Source of the DNA: Sabellastarte sp. h YS-2021
Taxonomy: Eukaryota > Annelida > Polychaeta > Sabellida > Sabellidae
Direction of reading: 5' to 3'
Length of the DNA stretch: 64,000 bases
Assembly: GCA_964017235.1 (NCBI GenBank)
Contig: OZ024928.1
Location: forward strand, 150,498,881-150,562,880
Under the pieces are notes generated by a model. It was not told the origin of the DNA. It saw nothing but the letters and a program-made list of their open reading frames with translations, and did no database searches. This document shows positions 8,583-18,705 of the stretch, in pieces; the stretch's first letter is position 1, and each line of letters starts with the position of its first letter. The position numbers and the translations under genes were made by a program.

Positions 8583-11222
8583 TTAGGTCTGTATAGTGGC
8601 ACAGCCACTCTTTGTATATACAGTAACATAAAAAGATAAGAACCAATCAGAATTGGGACTGATGTTCGAAACACCAACAATATTGTAGAGTGTTATATTT
8701 ATATCAAAAATCATGCCAACATGTTTCCATATTTCTTTTGCTTTGACACAAGAAAAAAGCAAGTGTACAATATCATGTTTGACATGACAGAGAGGACAAA
8801 AGTCATACTCTAAAATTTTCCACTTTTTTAAATTATCAAAACAGGGCAGAATACAATGCAGTACCTTGTAATTGAATTCAGCAATTTTAGTATCTTTAAT
8901 GTGTTTAATTTTATTGGAATATATTATGTCAAATTTTAAATTCTCACTTTCTAATGTTTTCTTCCAGTAATTCTCTTGGAAAGGAATTTCAATTTTTTGT
9001 GTAATGATATTTTTATAAAAAAAATTTGATTTTTTATCATTTATTTGCAAAATTATTTTATTCAGCTTGTAGAGAGGGAAGATATTGTTGAAACAGGTGT
9101 GTGCATACCAATCTTATCCTTAAATGGTGCTAATACTTTGTTGAGAATACTTATTTCATGAAATATATTTCTTTTGTTTTTCACCTTTTCATATATATAA
9201 TCACAATCTATTTTCCCATTTATAAATTTGATATCTTGCACTTGCGCAATTCCTGCAAGTACCCATTCTTTGAAATACGGTGTTACTTTATGTTTGAGTT
9301 CTTTGGACCAATATGTCAGGTGTCTGTTGCCCCATATAACCTGTTGCAGCAGTTCATCTTTAGTTAACGGTAAAGGACAAATTTTTGACTTATTAAAAGC
9401 AGTAATTACATCTTGATAGAAAGGAGGTAATTTTTGTAGTAGAGGAAAATGGCTTTTCTCAGTGAAATTTAGCCTAAGAATATTGTGGTTTTCAAGTAAA
9501 TTCAGATATATATTTCCTAAAAATCCCCAAGACTCATTTGAATTTATCAGTTTTACAACCCAGGAGGCCATGAGTGCTTCAAATTTTGATTCAATATCTA
9601 CCATTTGTATACCTCCTTCATTAATATCAGCAATTAATGTATTTCTTTTTATTCTGTCATGACTATTCCATAAAAACTTGTAAAAAACTTTGTTAACCTC
9701 TTTAATGTATCCAGTTGGTATGTCTAAAAAATGTGCAGAAAATAATAATTGGGGTATCAATAATGATTTTATAACAGTGACTTTCCCAAAAAGGGTAAGT
9801 TTTCTCTTTTGCCAAGAAGATAATTTTATCTTTATGTTTTCTAGCTTTTTGTCCCAATTTAATTTGTTGCATTCTTTTTTATCATTTCCAATATATATTC
9901 CTAGATATCTCACTGGCTCGGTTGGCCATTTTATGCCCGCTACATTACAGTTTCTTTGTCTGTCCTTATAATGACCTAGCCATATACCTTCTGTTTTTGA
10001 CTTGTTCAATTTTGGTCCAGTTACTTCAGTAAATTTTGAAATAAGCTCAAGTACTTTTTACAAATCAGAATCACTTTGAAGAAATATACTTATGTCATCT
10101 GCATACTGAAACGATTTATATTCAATACTTTTTGTTCCTACTTTTGCAACTACACCATGCAGTGAAGTGTCATTATGTATTTTATATGACAATATCTCTA
10201 TTACCAAAGTAAAAAGTAAGACACTGGACAGCCCTGTCTTATCCCACGTTTAATATTAATTTTATTTGACAGGTATCCATTATTTTTTATGATGGCTTTT
10301 GGTCCTGTACACAAAATTTTTATCCATTGAATGAACTCCTTGCCAAAGTTAATTTTTTTAGAGTAGAAAATAAGAAAGTCCATTCCACACTGTCAAAGGC
10401 TTTTTCAAAGTCTAAAAGAAGGCGTATTCCGGCAGAATTATTGGCTTCAATATTTTCACATACATCAAGTATAGCTCTGATATTTGTACCAATGAACCGT
10501 TTTATAATGTATCCAGTTTGCTCTGTTGAGATTATTTTAGTGATAACTTTTTGTAGGCGCATTGACAGGGCAAAAGCTAGAATACAATAATCTACATTTG
10601 TCAGACTGATGGGCCTGTAGTTTTTAAAATAAGTGCGTTCGTTTTTCTTGTGGATCAATGAAAGCACCGATGTATTTTGCATTTCAGAGAGCTTGCCATC
10701 ATGAAAGGATTCATTAAAAGAGTTTATCATCAAATCGGATAAGTCTTGCCAAAAAGTTTTATAAAACTCCACTGTCAGTCCATCATATCCTGGTGACTTG
10801 TTATTTTTCATACTTTTTAGAGCTTGTTCACATTCTAAAATACTTACTTTACCCTCGCAGATTAACTGATCTTTATCTGATAACAAAGGTAAATGCTGAA
10901 GTTCGGCCAAATATTCATCAATATGATCCTGTCATGGGTTATTACTTGTATATAGTTTGGAGTAGAAGGATGCACAATGTTTTAAAATATCTTTATCTGA
11001 ATTGTATTGTCTTTTACTATTGATGTCAATTAATTTTATGATTCTGTTATTGTTTTGACAGGTTTTTTCAAGATTTAGAAAATAGGATGTACTTTTTTCG
11101 CCCTGCTCTATCCATTTACTTCGAGACCTTACAAAAGCAGCATGTGTGATATCATAGAACTTTTTGTCAAGTTTCTTTTTAATCAAGTTTCGTTTTTCTT
11201 GCAATTCAATTTTTAACCCCAT
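8583..11222 (-). pseudogene. LINE ORF2: reverse transcriptase and C-terminal zinc knuckle
   Basis: Read right to left: NKSPGYDGLTVEFYK and NYRPISLTNVDYCILA (about 10590-10800), LLLDFEKAFDSVEW with the first catalytic D (about 10390-10435), IKRGIRQGCPVS (about 10205-10245), YADDISIFLQS with the catalytic D pair (about 10070-10105), YLGIYIGND, then the thumb-like segment SSWQKRKLTLFGKVTVIKS (about 9800-9860). The C-terminus has CPLCHVKHDIVHLLFSC (about 8745-8795), a CCHC knuckle. The layout is that of L1/Tx1-clade LINEs. Frameshifts at about 10330, 10040 and 9055 break it. Confidence 0.8.
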
Positions 11223-11479
11223 ATCAGTGGATAATTTTTTTGTAATTTATTATCTAAATTTTCTAGTGCTTTTTCTAAATAATTGTTTTCACGTTTTAAA
11301 TATTTGGATCGTTTCACACAGTAACGAATTGTTTGCTCCTTTATTCTTAGTTTAATTAAATCAAATAATTTCTGGTTGGGAATATGTCTAAAACACTCTG
11401 CCTTAGTTTCAGCAATAAGCTGTTGTATTAATACTTTATGATCATCTTCATCAAGTATAGCATTGTTAAGCTTACAAAG

Positions 11480-11943
11480 TCCCCTGCCTCGACTATTTTT
11501 TTAGTATATCTAAAGTTGTATGTACTGCCTTGAGATCTGGCGTTGGTACTGTACATATATCGCTATTTATAATGAATTCTACCAGGTTGCTACTTGTAAG
11601 TATATAATCTATTCTACTATTTCTTTCAGCTTGTGTTGAATGCACATATGTGTATGAATATATATGAATTTATGAATTTTTATTCGGATTTTTAAGTTTA
11701 TATGAGACTGTAAAGTTGTTTGATATTTTCAGGTGTCTAAAGTGTTCACTGGATTGATCTAATTTTGGTGATGCTCGGTCATTGTGATTTTCACATGTAT
11801 TGAAGTCACCACAAATTATAATGTTCTTATCACTTTTTGCATGCTGATTTATAAACTTGTTTATTTTTTTTAGGAAATTTATACGATGTTGTGCCTCATT
11901 TGGGGCATATACATTAATGAGAGTGTAGACTTCGTTATTAAAA
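11480..11943 (-). pseudogene. LINE endonuclease, C-terminal piece
   Basis: An APE-type endonuclease nicks the target to prime reverse transcription. On the minus strand NEVYTLINVYAPNEAQHRI (about 11885-11940), IIICGDFNTCEN (about 11790-11825) and NSRIDYILTSSNL (about 11590-11625) match the conserved NVYAPN, GDFN and S-R-I-D-Y boxes. The right end is the insertion point of A1. Confidence 0.8.
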
Positions 11944-12354
11944 AGTAATTAAGCGTCCCTTGCGGGACGCTTGTTTGTGTATGGGAGACCTTCAGGCTCT
12001 GCCGGCTCCGGCGGCTCCGCATTTTGTTTTCCTTATAACTCTGTAACTGTTAGACCGATTCTTTTCAAATTTGGCAGGTTTATGCAGTAGCCTTAGGGAA
12101 TTTTTTTGAATATGCTGCAGTGACATTTCAACCAATCAGAGAGGTCACATGACCAAAAATGTCTTTTTTCGATGGGGAAGCTTGTCCGGATGATAACTTG
12201 AAAGGGATTTTATCAATTCACCTGAAACTTGGCAAATACATTCATTCTATTAAAATCTGGAAATCATTAGATTTTGGCATTGATTGGTTAAGAAATGGAC
12301 AAGTAATTAATGATTAATTAATCATTATGAATTTTCCAAATAAGGAAAACACAA

Positions 12355-12745
12355 AAATGCTTATAACTCGAAAACCGTGCTAGATAGAGCGATTTCGACA
12401 AAATTTTTGACCCACAGGGTATCTCTGCAGAGTAGCTATCCCAATTTAAAAAAAAATTTTATCTCGCCAAAAATGGTGGCCATTTTGAATTTTAGAATTT
12501 TTCGCAAAAATTGCAAAACATAAAAATGCTTATATCTCGAAAACCGTGCTAGATAGAGCGTTTTCGATGACATTTTTGACCCATAGGGTATCTCTACAGA
12601 GTATAGAGATACCCATGCCAATTTTCACAAAAAAATTTGACTCACCAAAAATGGCGGCCATTTTGAATTTTCGAATTTTACGCAAAAATTGCAAAACACA
12701 AAAATGCTAATATCTCGAAAACTGTGTTAGATCTCTTAAAAGTAT
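12355..12745 (+). repeat. core monomers with ATGGCGGCCATTTTGAATTT (in A1)
   Basis: About two and a half monomers, each with GCTTATATCTCGAAAACCG, CTAGATAGAGCGATTTCGAC, GACCCACAGGGTATCTC and GGCGGCCATTTTGAATTTT. The same family is at 14865-15115, 15820-17130, 25640-26085 and 39880-41110. Confidence 0.85.
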
Positions 12746-12779
12746 TGCAGATAGCCAATTTTTCTCAAATAATTCATTC

Positions 12780-14765
12780 ACCTACTTTTGGAAGAGCTTT
12801 CACATGGTGAAGTTTCAGACCCATAGCTAATTACTCACCTACTCAAAATGAGTAAATGCGAATTATCTCTAAAAGTATTGCAGATACCCAATTTTTTCTC
12901 AAATGACTTGTTCATCTACTTTTGGGAGAGCTTTCACTTAGTGAAATTTCAGACCTGTAGCTAATTATTCACCTACTCAAAATGAGTAAATGCTAATTAT
13001 CTCTGAAACTATTGCGGATACCCAAGTTTTATCAAATAACTCATCTACTTTTGGCAGATCTTTCACATGATGAAGTTCCACACCTGTAGGTAATTACTCA
13101 CCTACTCAAAATGAATAAATGCGAATTCTCTCTAAAAGTATTGCAGATAGCCAATTTTTCTCAAATAACTCATTCATCTACTTTTGGGAGAGCTTTCACT
13201 TGGTGAAGTTTCAGACCTGTAGCTAATTATTCACCTACTCAAAATGAGTAAATGCTAATTACCTCTAAAACTATTGCAGATACCCAATTTTTATCAAATA
13301 ACTTATTCATCTACTTTTGGGAGAGCTTTCACATGGTGAAGTTCCAGACCCGTAGGTAATTACTCACCTACTCAAAATGAGTAAATGCGAATTATCTCTA
13401 GAAGTATTGCAGATAGCCAATTTCTCTCAAATAACTCATTCATCTACTTTTGGGAGAGCTTTCACATGGTGAAGTTTCAGACCCGTAGATATTTACTCAC
13501 CTACTCAAAATGAGTAAATGCGAATTATCTCATAAAAGTATTGCAGATAGCCAATTTTTATCAAATAAATGATTCACCTACTTTTGCAAGAGCTTTCACA
13601 TGGTGAAGTTTCAGACCCATAGCTAATTACTCATCTACTCAAAATGAGTAAATGCGAATTATCTGTAAAAGTATTGCAGATACCCAATTTTTCTCAAATA
13701 ACTCATTCACCTACTTTTGGGAGTATTGCGGATACCCAATTTTTATCAAATAACTGATTCATCTACTTTTGGGAGAGCTTTCACATGGTGAAGTTTCAGA
13801 CCCGTTGGTAATTACTCGCCTACTCAAAATGCGAATTATCTCTAAAAGTATTGCAGATAGCCAATTTTTCTCAAATAACTCATTCATCTACTTTTGGGAG
13901 AGCTTTCACTTGGTTAAGTTTCAGACCTGTAGCTAATTATTCACCTACTCAAAATGAGTAAATGCTAATTACCTCTAAAACTATTGCAGATACCCAATTT
14001 TTATCAAATAACTCTTTCATCTACTTTTGGAAGAGCTTTCACATGGTGAAGTTTCAGACCCATAGCTAATTACTCACCTACTCAAAATGAGTAAATGCTA
14101 ATTATCTATTGCAGATAGCAATTTTTCTCAAATAACTCATTCACCTACTTTTGGGAGAGCTTTCACTCGGTGAAGTTTCAGACCTGTAGCTAATTACTCA
14201 CCTACTCAAAATGAGTAAATGCTAATTATCTGTAAAAGTATTGCGGATACCCAATTTTTATCAAATAACTCATTCATCTACTTGTGGGAGAGCTTTCACA
14301 TGGTGAAGTTTCAGACCCGTAGATAATTACTCACCTACTCAAAATGAGTAAATGCTAATTATCTCTAAAGTATTGCAGATAGCCAATTTTTCTCAAATAA
14401 CTCATTCACCTACTTTTGGAAGAGCTTTCACATGGTGAAGTTTCAGACCCATAGCTAATTACTCACCTACTCAAAATGAGTAAATGCAATTATCTGTAAA
14501 AGTATTGCAGATAGCCAATTTTTTCTCAACTCATTCACCTACTTTTGGGAGAGCTTTCACTTGGTGAAGTTTCAGACCCATAGCTAATTATTCACCTACC
14601 CAAAATGAGTAAATGCTAATTATCTCTAAAAGTATTGCGGATACCCAATTTTTATCAAATAACTCATTCATCTACTTTTGGGAGTAAATGCGAATTATCT
14701 CTTAAAAGTATTGCAGATAGCCAATTTTTCTCAAATAACTCATTCAACTACGTTTGGAAGAGCTT
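12780..14765 (+). repeat. 133-bp satellite, about 14 copies (in A1)
   Basis: Each monomer has CCTACTCAAAATGAGTAAATG, ATCTCTAAAAGTATTGC, CATCTACTTTTGGGAGAGC and TTTCACATGGTGAAGTTTC. Spacing of the CTCAAAATGAG mark is 133-134 bp. A few monomers are truncated (about 13720 and 14680). Two short palindromes, CTCA-AAA-TGAG and TTCAC-ATG-GTGAA, recur in every full copy. The same monomer fills 62830-64000. Confidence 0.9.
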
Positions 14766-14864
14766 TCACACACGAAAATGAAAAATTGTGAATATCTCAG
14801 AAAAGTTATTATTTCTTCTCCTTTTATGCTCGGCGGGAGATACACACCGCGGCAGTGGTCTTGT

Positions 14865-15115
14865 TTTCAAAAATGGTGGCGATTTTGAATTTTCAAAGTT
14901 TTTGCAAAACACAAAAATGCTTATATCTCGAAAACTGCTAGATGGAGCGAATTCAACAAAATTTTTGACCTGCTGGATATCTCTGCAGAGTACCCATGCC
15001 AATTTTCAAAATATTTTTGTCTCGCCAAATATAGCGGCCATTTTGAATTTGTGAATCTTTTTTCAAAAATTGCAAAACACAAAAATGCTTATATCTTGAA
15101 AACCGTGCTAGATAG
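14865..15115 (+). repeat. core monomers, second block in A1
   Basis: Two monomers of the GGCGGCCAT family, less regular than those at 12355. They follow a short GC-rich patch (14830-14860). Sequence from 15120 to 15250 is the non-repetitive right end of A1. Confidence 0.75.
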
Positions 15116-15250
15116 AGCAGCAGACTGCGCTGACTTTGGTTGCCACAACAGTATAAGGCTAGAAACAGAACATTTTCTTAATACTTTAGCACTCACCTTT
15201 ATATCCTTTTCGGGATGGTTTGTTTTTGCTATGCAAAAACATTACCTTTT

Positions 15251-15427
15251 TTTTTTGCGAGCAATCCTCTAGTTTTATATTTAAAAGAACTATTCTACCC
15301 TCTTCTTCTGTTTGTTTATCAATCATACTATACTCAGGAAAGTTGTTTGTTAAAATAATCGCCACTCCTTTACCATGATTAGAATTCGATAGACTTTGAT
15401 AAACTTTTCCTACATGCTGTGTAGAAT
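15251..15427 (-). pseudogene. LINE endonuclease, middle piece
   Basis: On the minus strand NSTQHVGKVYQSLSNSNHGK (about 15370-15430) and GVAIILTNNFPEY continue the APE-type endonuclease, then EEEGRIVLLNIKLEDCSQK up to the A1 junction. It lies between insertions B1 and A1. Confidence 0.75.
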
Positions 15428-17356
15428 TATGTCCACCCACTGGGGGGTGGACATATTATTTTTGCTTTTTCCGCCGTCCGGCGTTCCACTTGGTTTCCAG
15501 ACATTTTAGGCAACAGTTCTTATCCTATCTTTACCGAATTTGGCATGCAGGTTTATTGGGTTAATAGCTTGTATGGGATTGCTTTTGGTGATGATAGCTC
15601 TATAGCTAACTGAGTAATAGCTACTTTGCTACTTTTGAGTATCTCTTTGGTTTTCAGATATTTTAAGGAATGCTATTAAGCCTAGCTTTCTGAAATTTGG
15701 TATGGAGGTTCATTGGGTTAATAGCTTGTATGGGATTGCATTTGGGGGTAATTGCTTCATAAATGAGTGAGTAATTAATTAAATAAATGAGTAATTAGCT
15801 ATTTTGAATACTGAAAAAGGCAAATGTGCTCATATCTCCTAAACCGTGCGAGATAGAGCGATTTCATCGAAATTTTTGACCCACAGGGTATCTAAGGAAT
15901 GTACTCTTTGCAATTTTCCAAAAATTTTCCCCTCCCCAAAAATGGCGGCCATTTTGAATTTTTGAAAACACAAATTTGCTTCTATCTCCTTAACCATGCG
16001 AAATAGAGCGATTTCGTCAAAATTTTCGACCCACAGGGTATCTAAGGAATGTAATCTTTGCAATTTTCAAAAAAATTTCCCCTCCCCAAAAATGGCAAAA
16101 CACAAATTTGCTTCTATTTCCTTAACCGTGCGAGATAGAGCGATTTCGTCAAAATTTTCAACCCACAGGGTATCTAAGGAATGTACTCTTTGCAATTTTC
16201 AAAAAATTTTCCCCTCCCCAAAAATGGCAGCCATTTTGAATTTTCGAATTTTTGCCAAAAATGGCAGAACACGAATTTGCTTCTATCTCCTTAACCGTGC
16301 GAGATAGAGCGATTTTGTCAAAATTTTCGACCCACAGGTTATCTCAGAAATGCACTCTCAGCAATTTTCAAAAAAATTTCCCCTCCCCAAAAATGGCGAC
16401 TATTTTGAATTTTCGAATTTTTGCCAAACATGGCAAAACACGAATTTGCTTCTATCTCCTTAACCGTGCAAGATAGAGCGATTTCGTTGACCAATGTACT
16501 CTTGGTAATTTTCAAAAAATTTTCCCGTCCCCAAAAATGGCGGCCTTTTTGAATTTTCGAATTGTTCCCAAAAATGGCAAAACACAAATTGCTTCTATCT
16601 CCTTAACCGTGTGAGATACAGGGATTTCGTCAAAATTTTCGACCCACAGGGTATCTGAGCAATGTACTCTTGGCAATTTTCAAAAAGTTTCCTCTTCCCA
16701 CATATGGCAGCCATTTTGAATTTTTGCCCAAAATGGCAAAACACAAAATTGCTTCTATCTCCTTAACCGTGCGAGATAGAGCGATTTCGTCGAAATTTTC
16801 GACCAACGGGGTATCTAAGAAATGTACTCTTGGCAATTTTCAAAAAATTTTCCCCTCCCCACATATGGCGGCCATTTTGATTTTTCGAATTTTGGCCCAA
16901 AATAGAAAAACACAAATTTGCCTTAGCCGTGCAAAATAGAGATATTTCGGTGAAATTTTTGACCCATAGGGTATCTAAGAAATGTACTCTTGGCAATTTT
17001 CAAAAAAATTTTCCTCTTCCCAAAAATGGCGGCCATTTTGAATCTTCAAATTTTTACCAAAAATAGAAAAACAGAAATTTGCTTCTATCTTCTTAACCGT
17101 GCAAGATAGAGTGATTTCGTCAAAATTTTCGACTCAACCAATGCAAAAAGGCATGAAGCTGAAATAATTTACATGTGCACTAATAAATATTTAACCATCA
17201 TTGATATTTTTCACAAATGAAACAGGGTCTTGTAAGACTACTGTACAATTTTGGCAAAAGGTTCATGGGGTGGACATTACACATGATAATGTGTGTTCTT
17301 CTATGCTATCCTCTTTCTATTCATATGTCGCAGCTACTATCAACAGGGCGTCCTAT
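15428..17356 (+). mobile_element. element B1: GTCCACCC end, tandem core
   Basis: The left end has the hairpin TGTCCACCC-ACT-GGGGGGTGGACA (about 15430-15453). The complementary GGGGTGGACATTA recurs inside the right end (17267-17279), followed by a small hairpin ACACAT-GATA-ATGTGT and about 65 bp more. That arrangement, a terminal repeat at the left matched by a subterminal one at the right, is typical of Helentron-like elements. The core (15820-17130) is monomers of the GGCGGCCAT family. The right end is set by the LINE flank and by loss of similarity with B2 near the CTATTTCTAG sequence. No protein is encoded. Confidence 0.72.
15820..17130 (+). repeat. core monomers, about eight copies (in B1)
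   Basis: Imperfect monomers of about 130-175 bp with CTTCTATCTCCTTAACCGTG, GAGATAGAGCGATTTCGTC, GACCCACAGGGTATCTAAG, TGTACTCTTGGCAATTTTC and CCCCAAAAATGGCGGCC. Some lack an internal segment. Short open frames on both strands are by-products of the repeats. Confidence 0.85.
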
Positions 17357-17500
17357 TTCTAGTTTTCAAAAAGACTTGATAAGTTCTCAGTAATGAAAGT
17401 TTCTTGCAAAAATATTGCATTAAAGGACTTTTTCTCAGTCCAATGTAACACAACATTTCTTTTTTTATCATTTCTAAGTCCTCAAACGTTAGACTACAAC
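17357..17500 (-). pseudogene. LINE endonuclease, N-terminal piece
   Basis: On the minus strand GLRNDKKRNVVLHWTEK and FNAIFLQETFITENLSS match the start of an APE-type endonuclease: N-V-x-G-L-R and the catalytic-glutamate box LQET. A TGA lies inside the first box. The end abuts B1. Confidence 0.72.
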
Positions 17501-17529
17501 ATTTTTTACAGATCATCAAAGGCTATGAC

Positions 17530-17885
17530 ATCAAATCTGTGCCACCACTAAGGTTATTTACTTTTTACTTACAAACTTTTTTCAGCTTATTCAATTTTTC
17601 CTTTTCAGGGGTTTTTGATGGTTTCCTTTTCTCTAGTTTTGATTGTCTGTTAGAGGATTCCTTTGTCAGAGCGTTTGCCCTGGTAGTTTCAGTCAAAGTT
17701 TTTTTGAATCAGTTTAGGAGGGTTCTTTGCTGCAGGTTGTGAAGAAGTAGCACTGGTAGAAGAGGTTGCTTTTGTATCTGTGACATTAGTCTTGCTGAGT
17801 ATGTCCTTGCCCGTACATGCCTTATTATGCTCTCCAGCACTATCAAGTGGGGGGAACTCATGCTATTTCCATTGACAGCTATTCT
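17530..17885 (-). pseudogene. LINE ORF1 C-terminal remnant
   Basis: On the minus strand a frame reads SAGEHNKACTGKDILSKTN and then a T/S/A-rich and K-rich tail. GEHNKAC resembles the second half of a CCHC knuckle of ORF1 nucleic-acid-binding proteins. Stops and shifts interrupt it. It directly precedes the endonuclease, as ORF1 should. The assignment rests mainly on position. Confidence 0.5.
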
Positions 17886-17889
17886 CCAA

Positions 17890-18156
17890 TTAATAAATTT
17901 TACAGCTTCATATTTTGTGGTTTACTTATTAATGCTGTCATCTTGCTATTGAATTGTCTTGTTTTAGTACTTTATCTTTACATACATTTTCTTTCTCTTA
18001 GATGTTATTTTCTCTACATAAACATTATTTGGACCTTTATATAAGTGACACTGCACTGAAAGTATCCCGGTCTTCGTACTTTTTTAATACTTCTATATGT
18101 CATGGTGTTAACTATTTCCCCAGGCTGTGGGGTATGGGTATCTCTGATGCTATTTT
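17890..18156 (+). mobile_element. Helentron-like element C1, 3' half
   Basis: It is similar over its length to 39090-39338 (C2) and 58375-58580 (C3). It ends CCCCAGGCTGTGGGGTA (18118-18134), complementary to the TACCCCACAGCC start of the family, then a decayed ATC-TCT-GAT hairpin and TATTTT. It is the missing 3' end of the C1 half at 7622. Confidence 0.75.
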
Positions 18157-18272
18157 GTTATTTACACTACCTAGATTTAAAAATTTTGAGACCTTTTATC
18201 TCTGTGACCGTTTATCTCAGTGACCACCCGTGTAGTATTTCTATTGAGGACTTTTTTTTTAAAAAAAAGTAG

Positions 18273-18398
18273 GATTCATTGGATTCTGATGACATTGCTG
18301 TAACAAGTAGTAGCCACAGTGAATCTTATGAAAATACTCGTCACCAAGACAAGGCAGAAATAAAGGCTCATCAATTTATAAATGCCTGTAAATACTAG
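18273..18398 (+). other. possible short terminal-exon-like open frame
   Basis: After AAAAAGTAG (an acceptor-like AG) a frame of 41 codons begins DSLDSDDIAVTSSSHSESYE and ends at a TAG (18396-18398). It is acidic and serine-rich and has no recognised family. It follows the right inverted repeat of the nested block. It may be chance or a fragment of a transposon gene. Confidence 0.2.
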
Positions 18399-18705
18399 AT
18401 AATCAAAGCAGACCTGCATCTCAGTTAATTGCTTTGTTGCATATTATGTATATGAGATAGAACCATATTTTTTTACTGCATAAAATACCCTTACCTTATC
18501 CTCACTAATGCTTACGTGTTGGTGGGAGCAAACATGAACGAACAAAGGAGAATATTTTTTAAAAGAAATATTCTTGTCAGTACTTCCACGCATGTATGAG
18601 TGTGCATGCACCTGTACCAAGAAAACCCTGTTTAGCCTCACTTCAATTTTGGTCATCAGTGAGCAAGCACTGTTGAATTAATTTTTGTACGACATGGTTT
18701 AGAAC

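Larger units (their letters stand above)
11946..15250 (+). mobile_element. element A1: hairpin end plus tandem-repeat core
   Basis: The left end is AATTAAGCGTCCC-TTGC-GGGACGCTT (hairpin 11951-11972), shared with A2 (25251) and A3 (44813). After 400 bp of family-specific sequence come core monomers of the GGCGGCCAT type (12355-12745), about 14 copies of a 133-bp monomer (12780-14765), then core monomers again (14865-15115). Near the right end is a perfect hairpin GTTTTTGC-TAT-GCAAAAAC (15222-15240). No coding capacity is visible. The flanks are the two sides of a broken LINE endonuclease, which fixes the ends to within about 10 bp. I see no clear target duplication. The layout recalls tandem-core, Helitron-related elements of bivalves, but this is an inference. 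Confidence 0.75.
8200..17885 (-). mobile_element. L1/Tx1-like LINE, degenerate, split by two insertions
   Basis: Read on the minus strand the element runs ORF1 end, endonuclease, reverse transcriptase, C-terminal zinc knuckle. It is cut twice: by B1 (15428-17356) and by A1 (about 11946-15250). The endonuclease is therefore in three pieces. The order and orientation of all pieces agree, and removing the two insertions restores the family spacing. The 3' end may be at the T-run at about 8188-8200. It lies between the two halves of C1, so it probably inserted into C1. Confidence 0.75.
7464..18234. mobile_element. nested block bounded by 47-bp terminal inverted repeats
   Basis: The left end (7464-7510) and the right end (18188-18234, read in reverse complement) share TAxACGGGTGGTCACT-like sequence followed by two GATAAA blocks. 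They are roughly 80% identical with one small offset. Both lie next to TA, as for Tc1/mariner-like insertion. If they are one element, it has been expanded from a short element by a Helentron-like insertion (C1), then a LINE inside C1, then elements A1 and B1 inside the LINE. They could also be two independent copies in opposite orientation. Confidence 0.5.

Noticed and set aside
12780-14765. CRISPR-like array
   Set aside because: Units are contiguous diverged monomers without unique spacers, in an intron-containing animal genome.
15839-16996. Overlapping ORFs on both strands with RNRAISSKFSTHRVSK and VENFDEIALSRTVKEIEA phrases
   Set aside because: Both phrases are translations of the same core monomer in opposite strands; no start, stop or domain pattern supports a gene.
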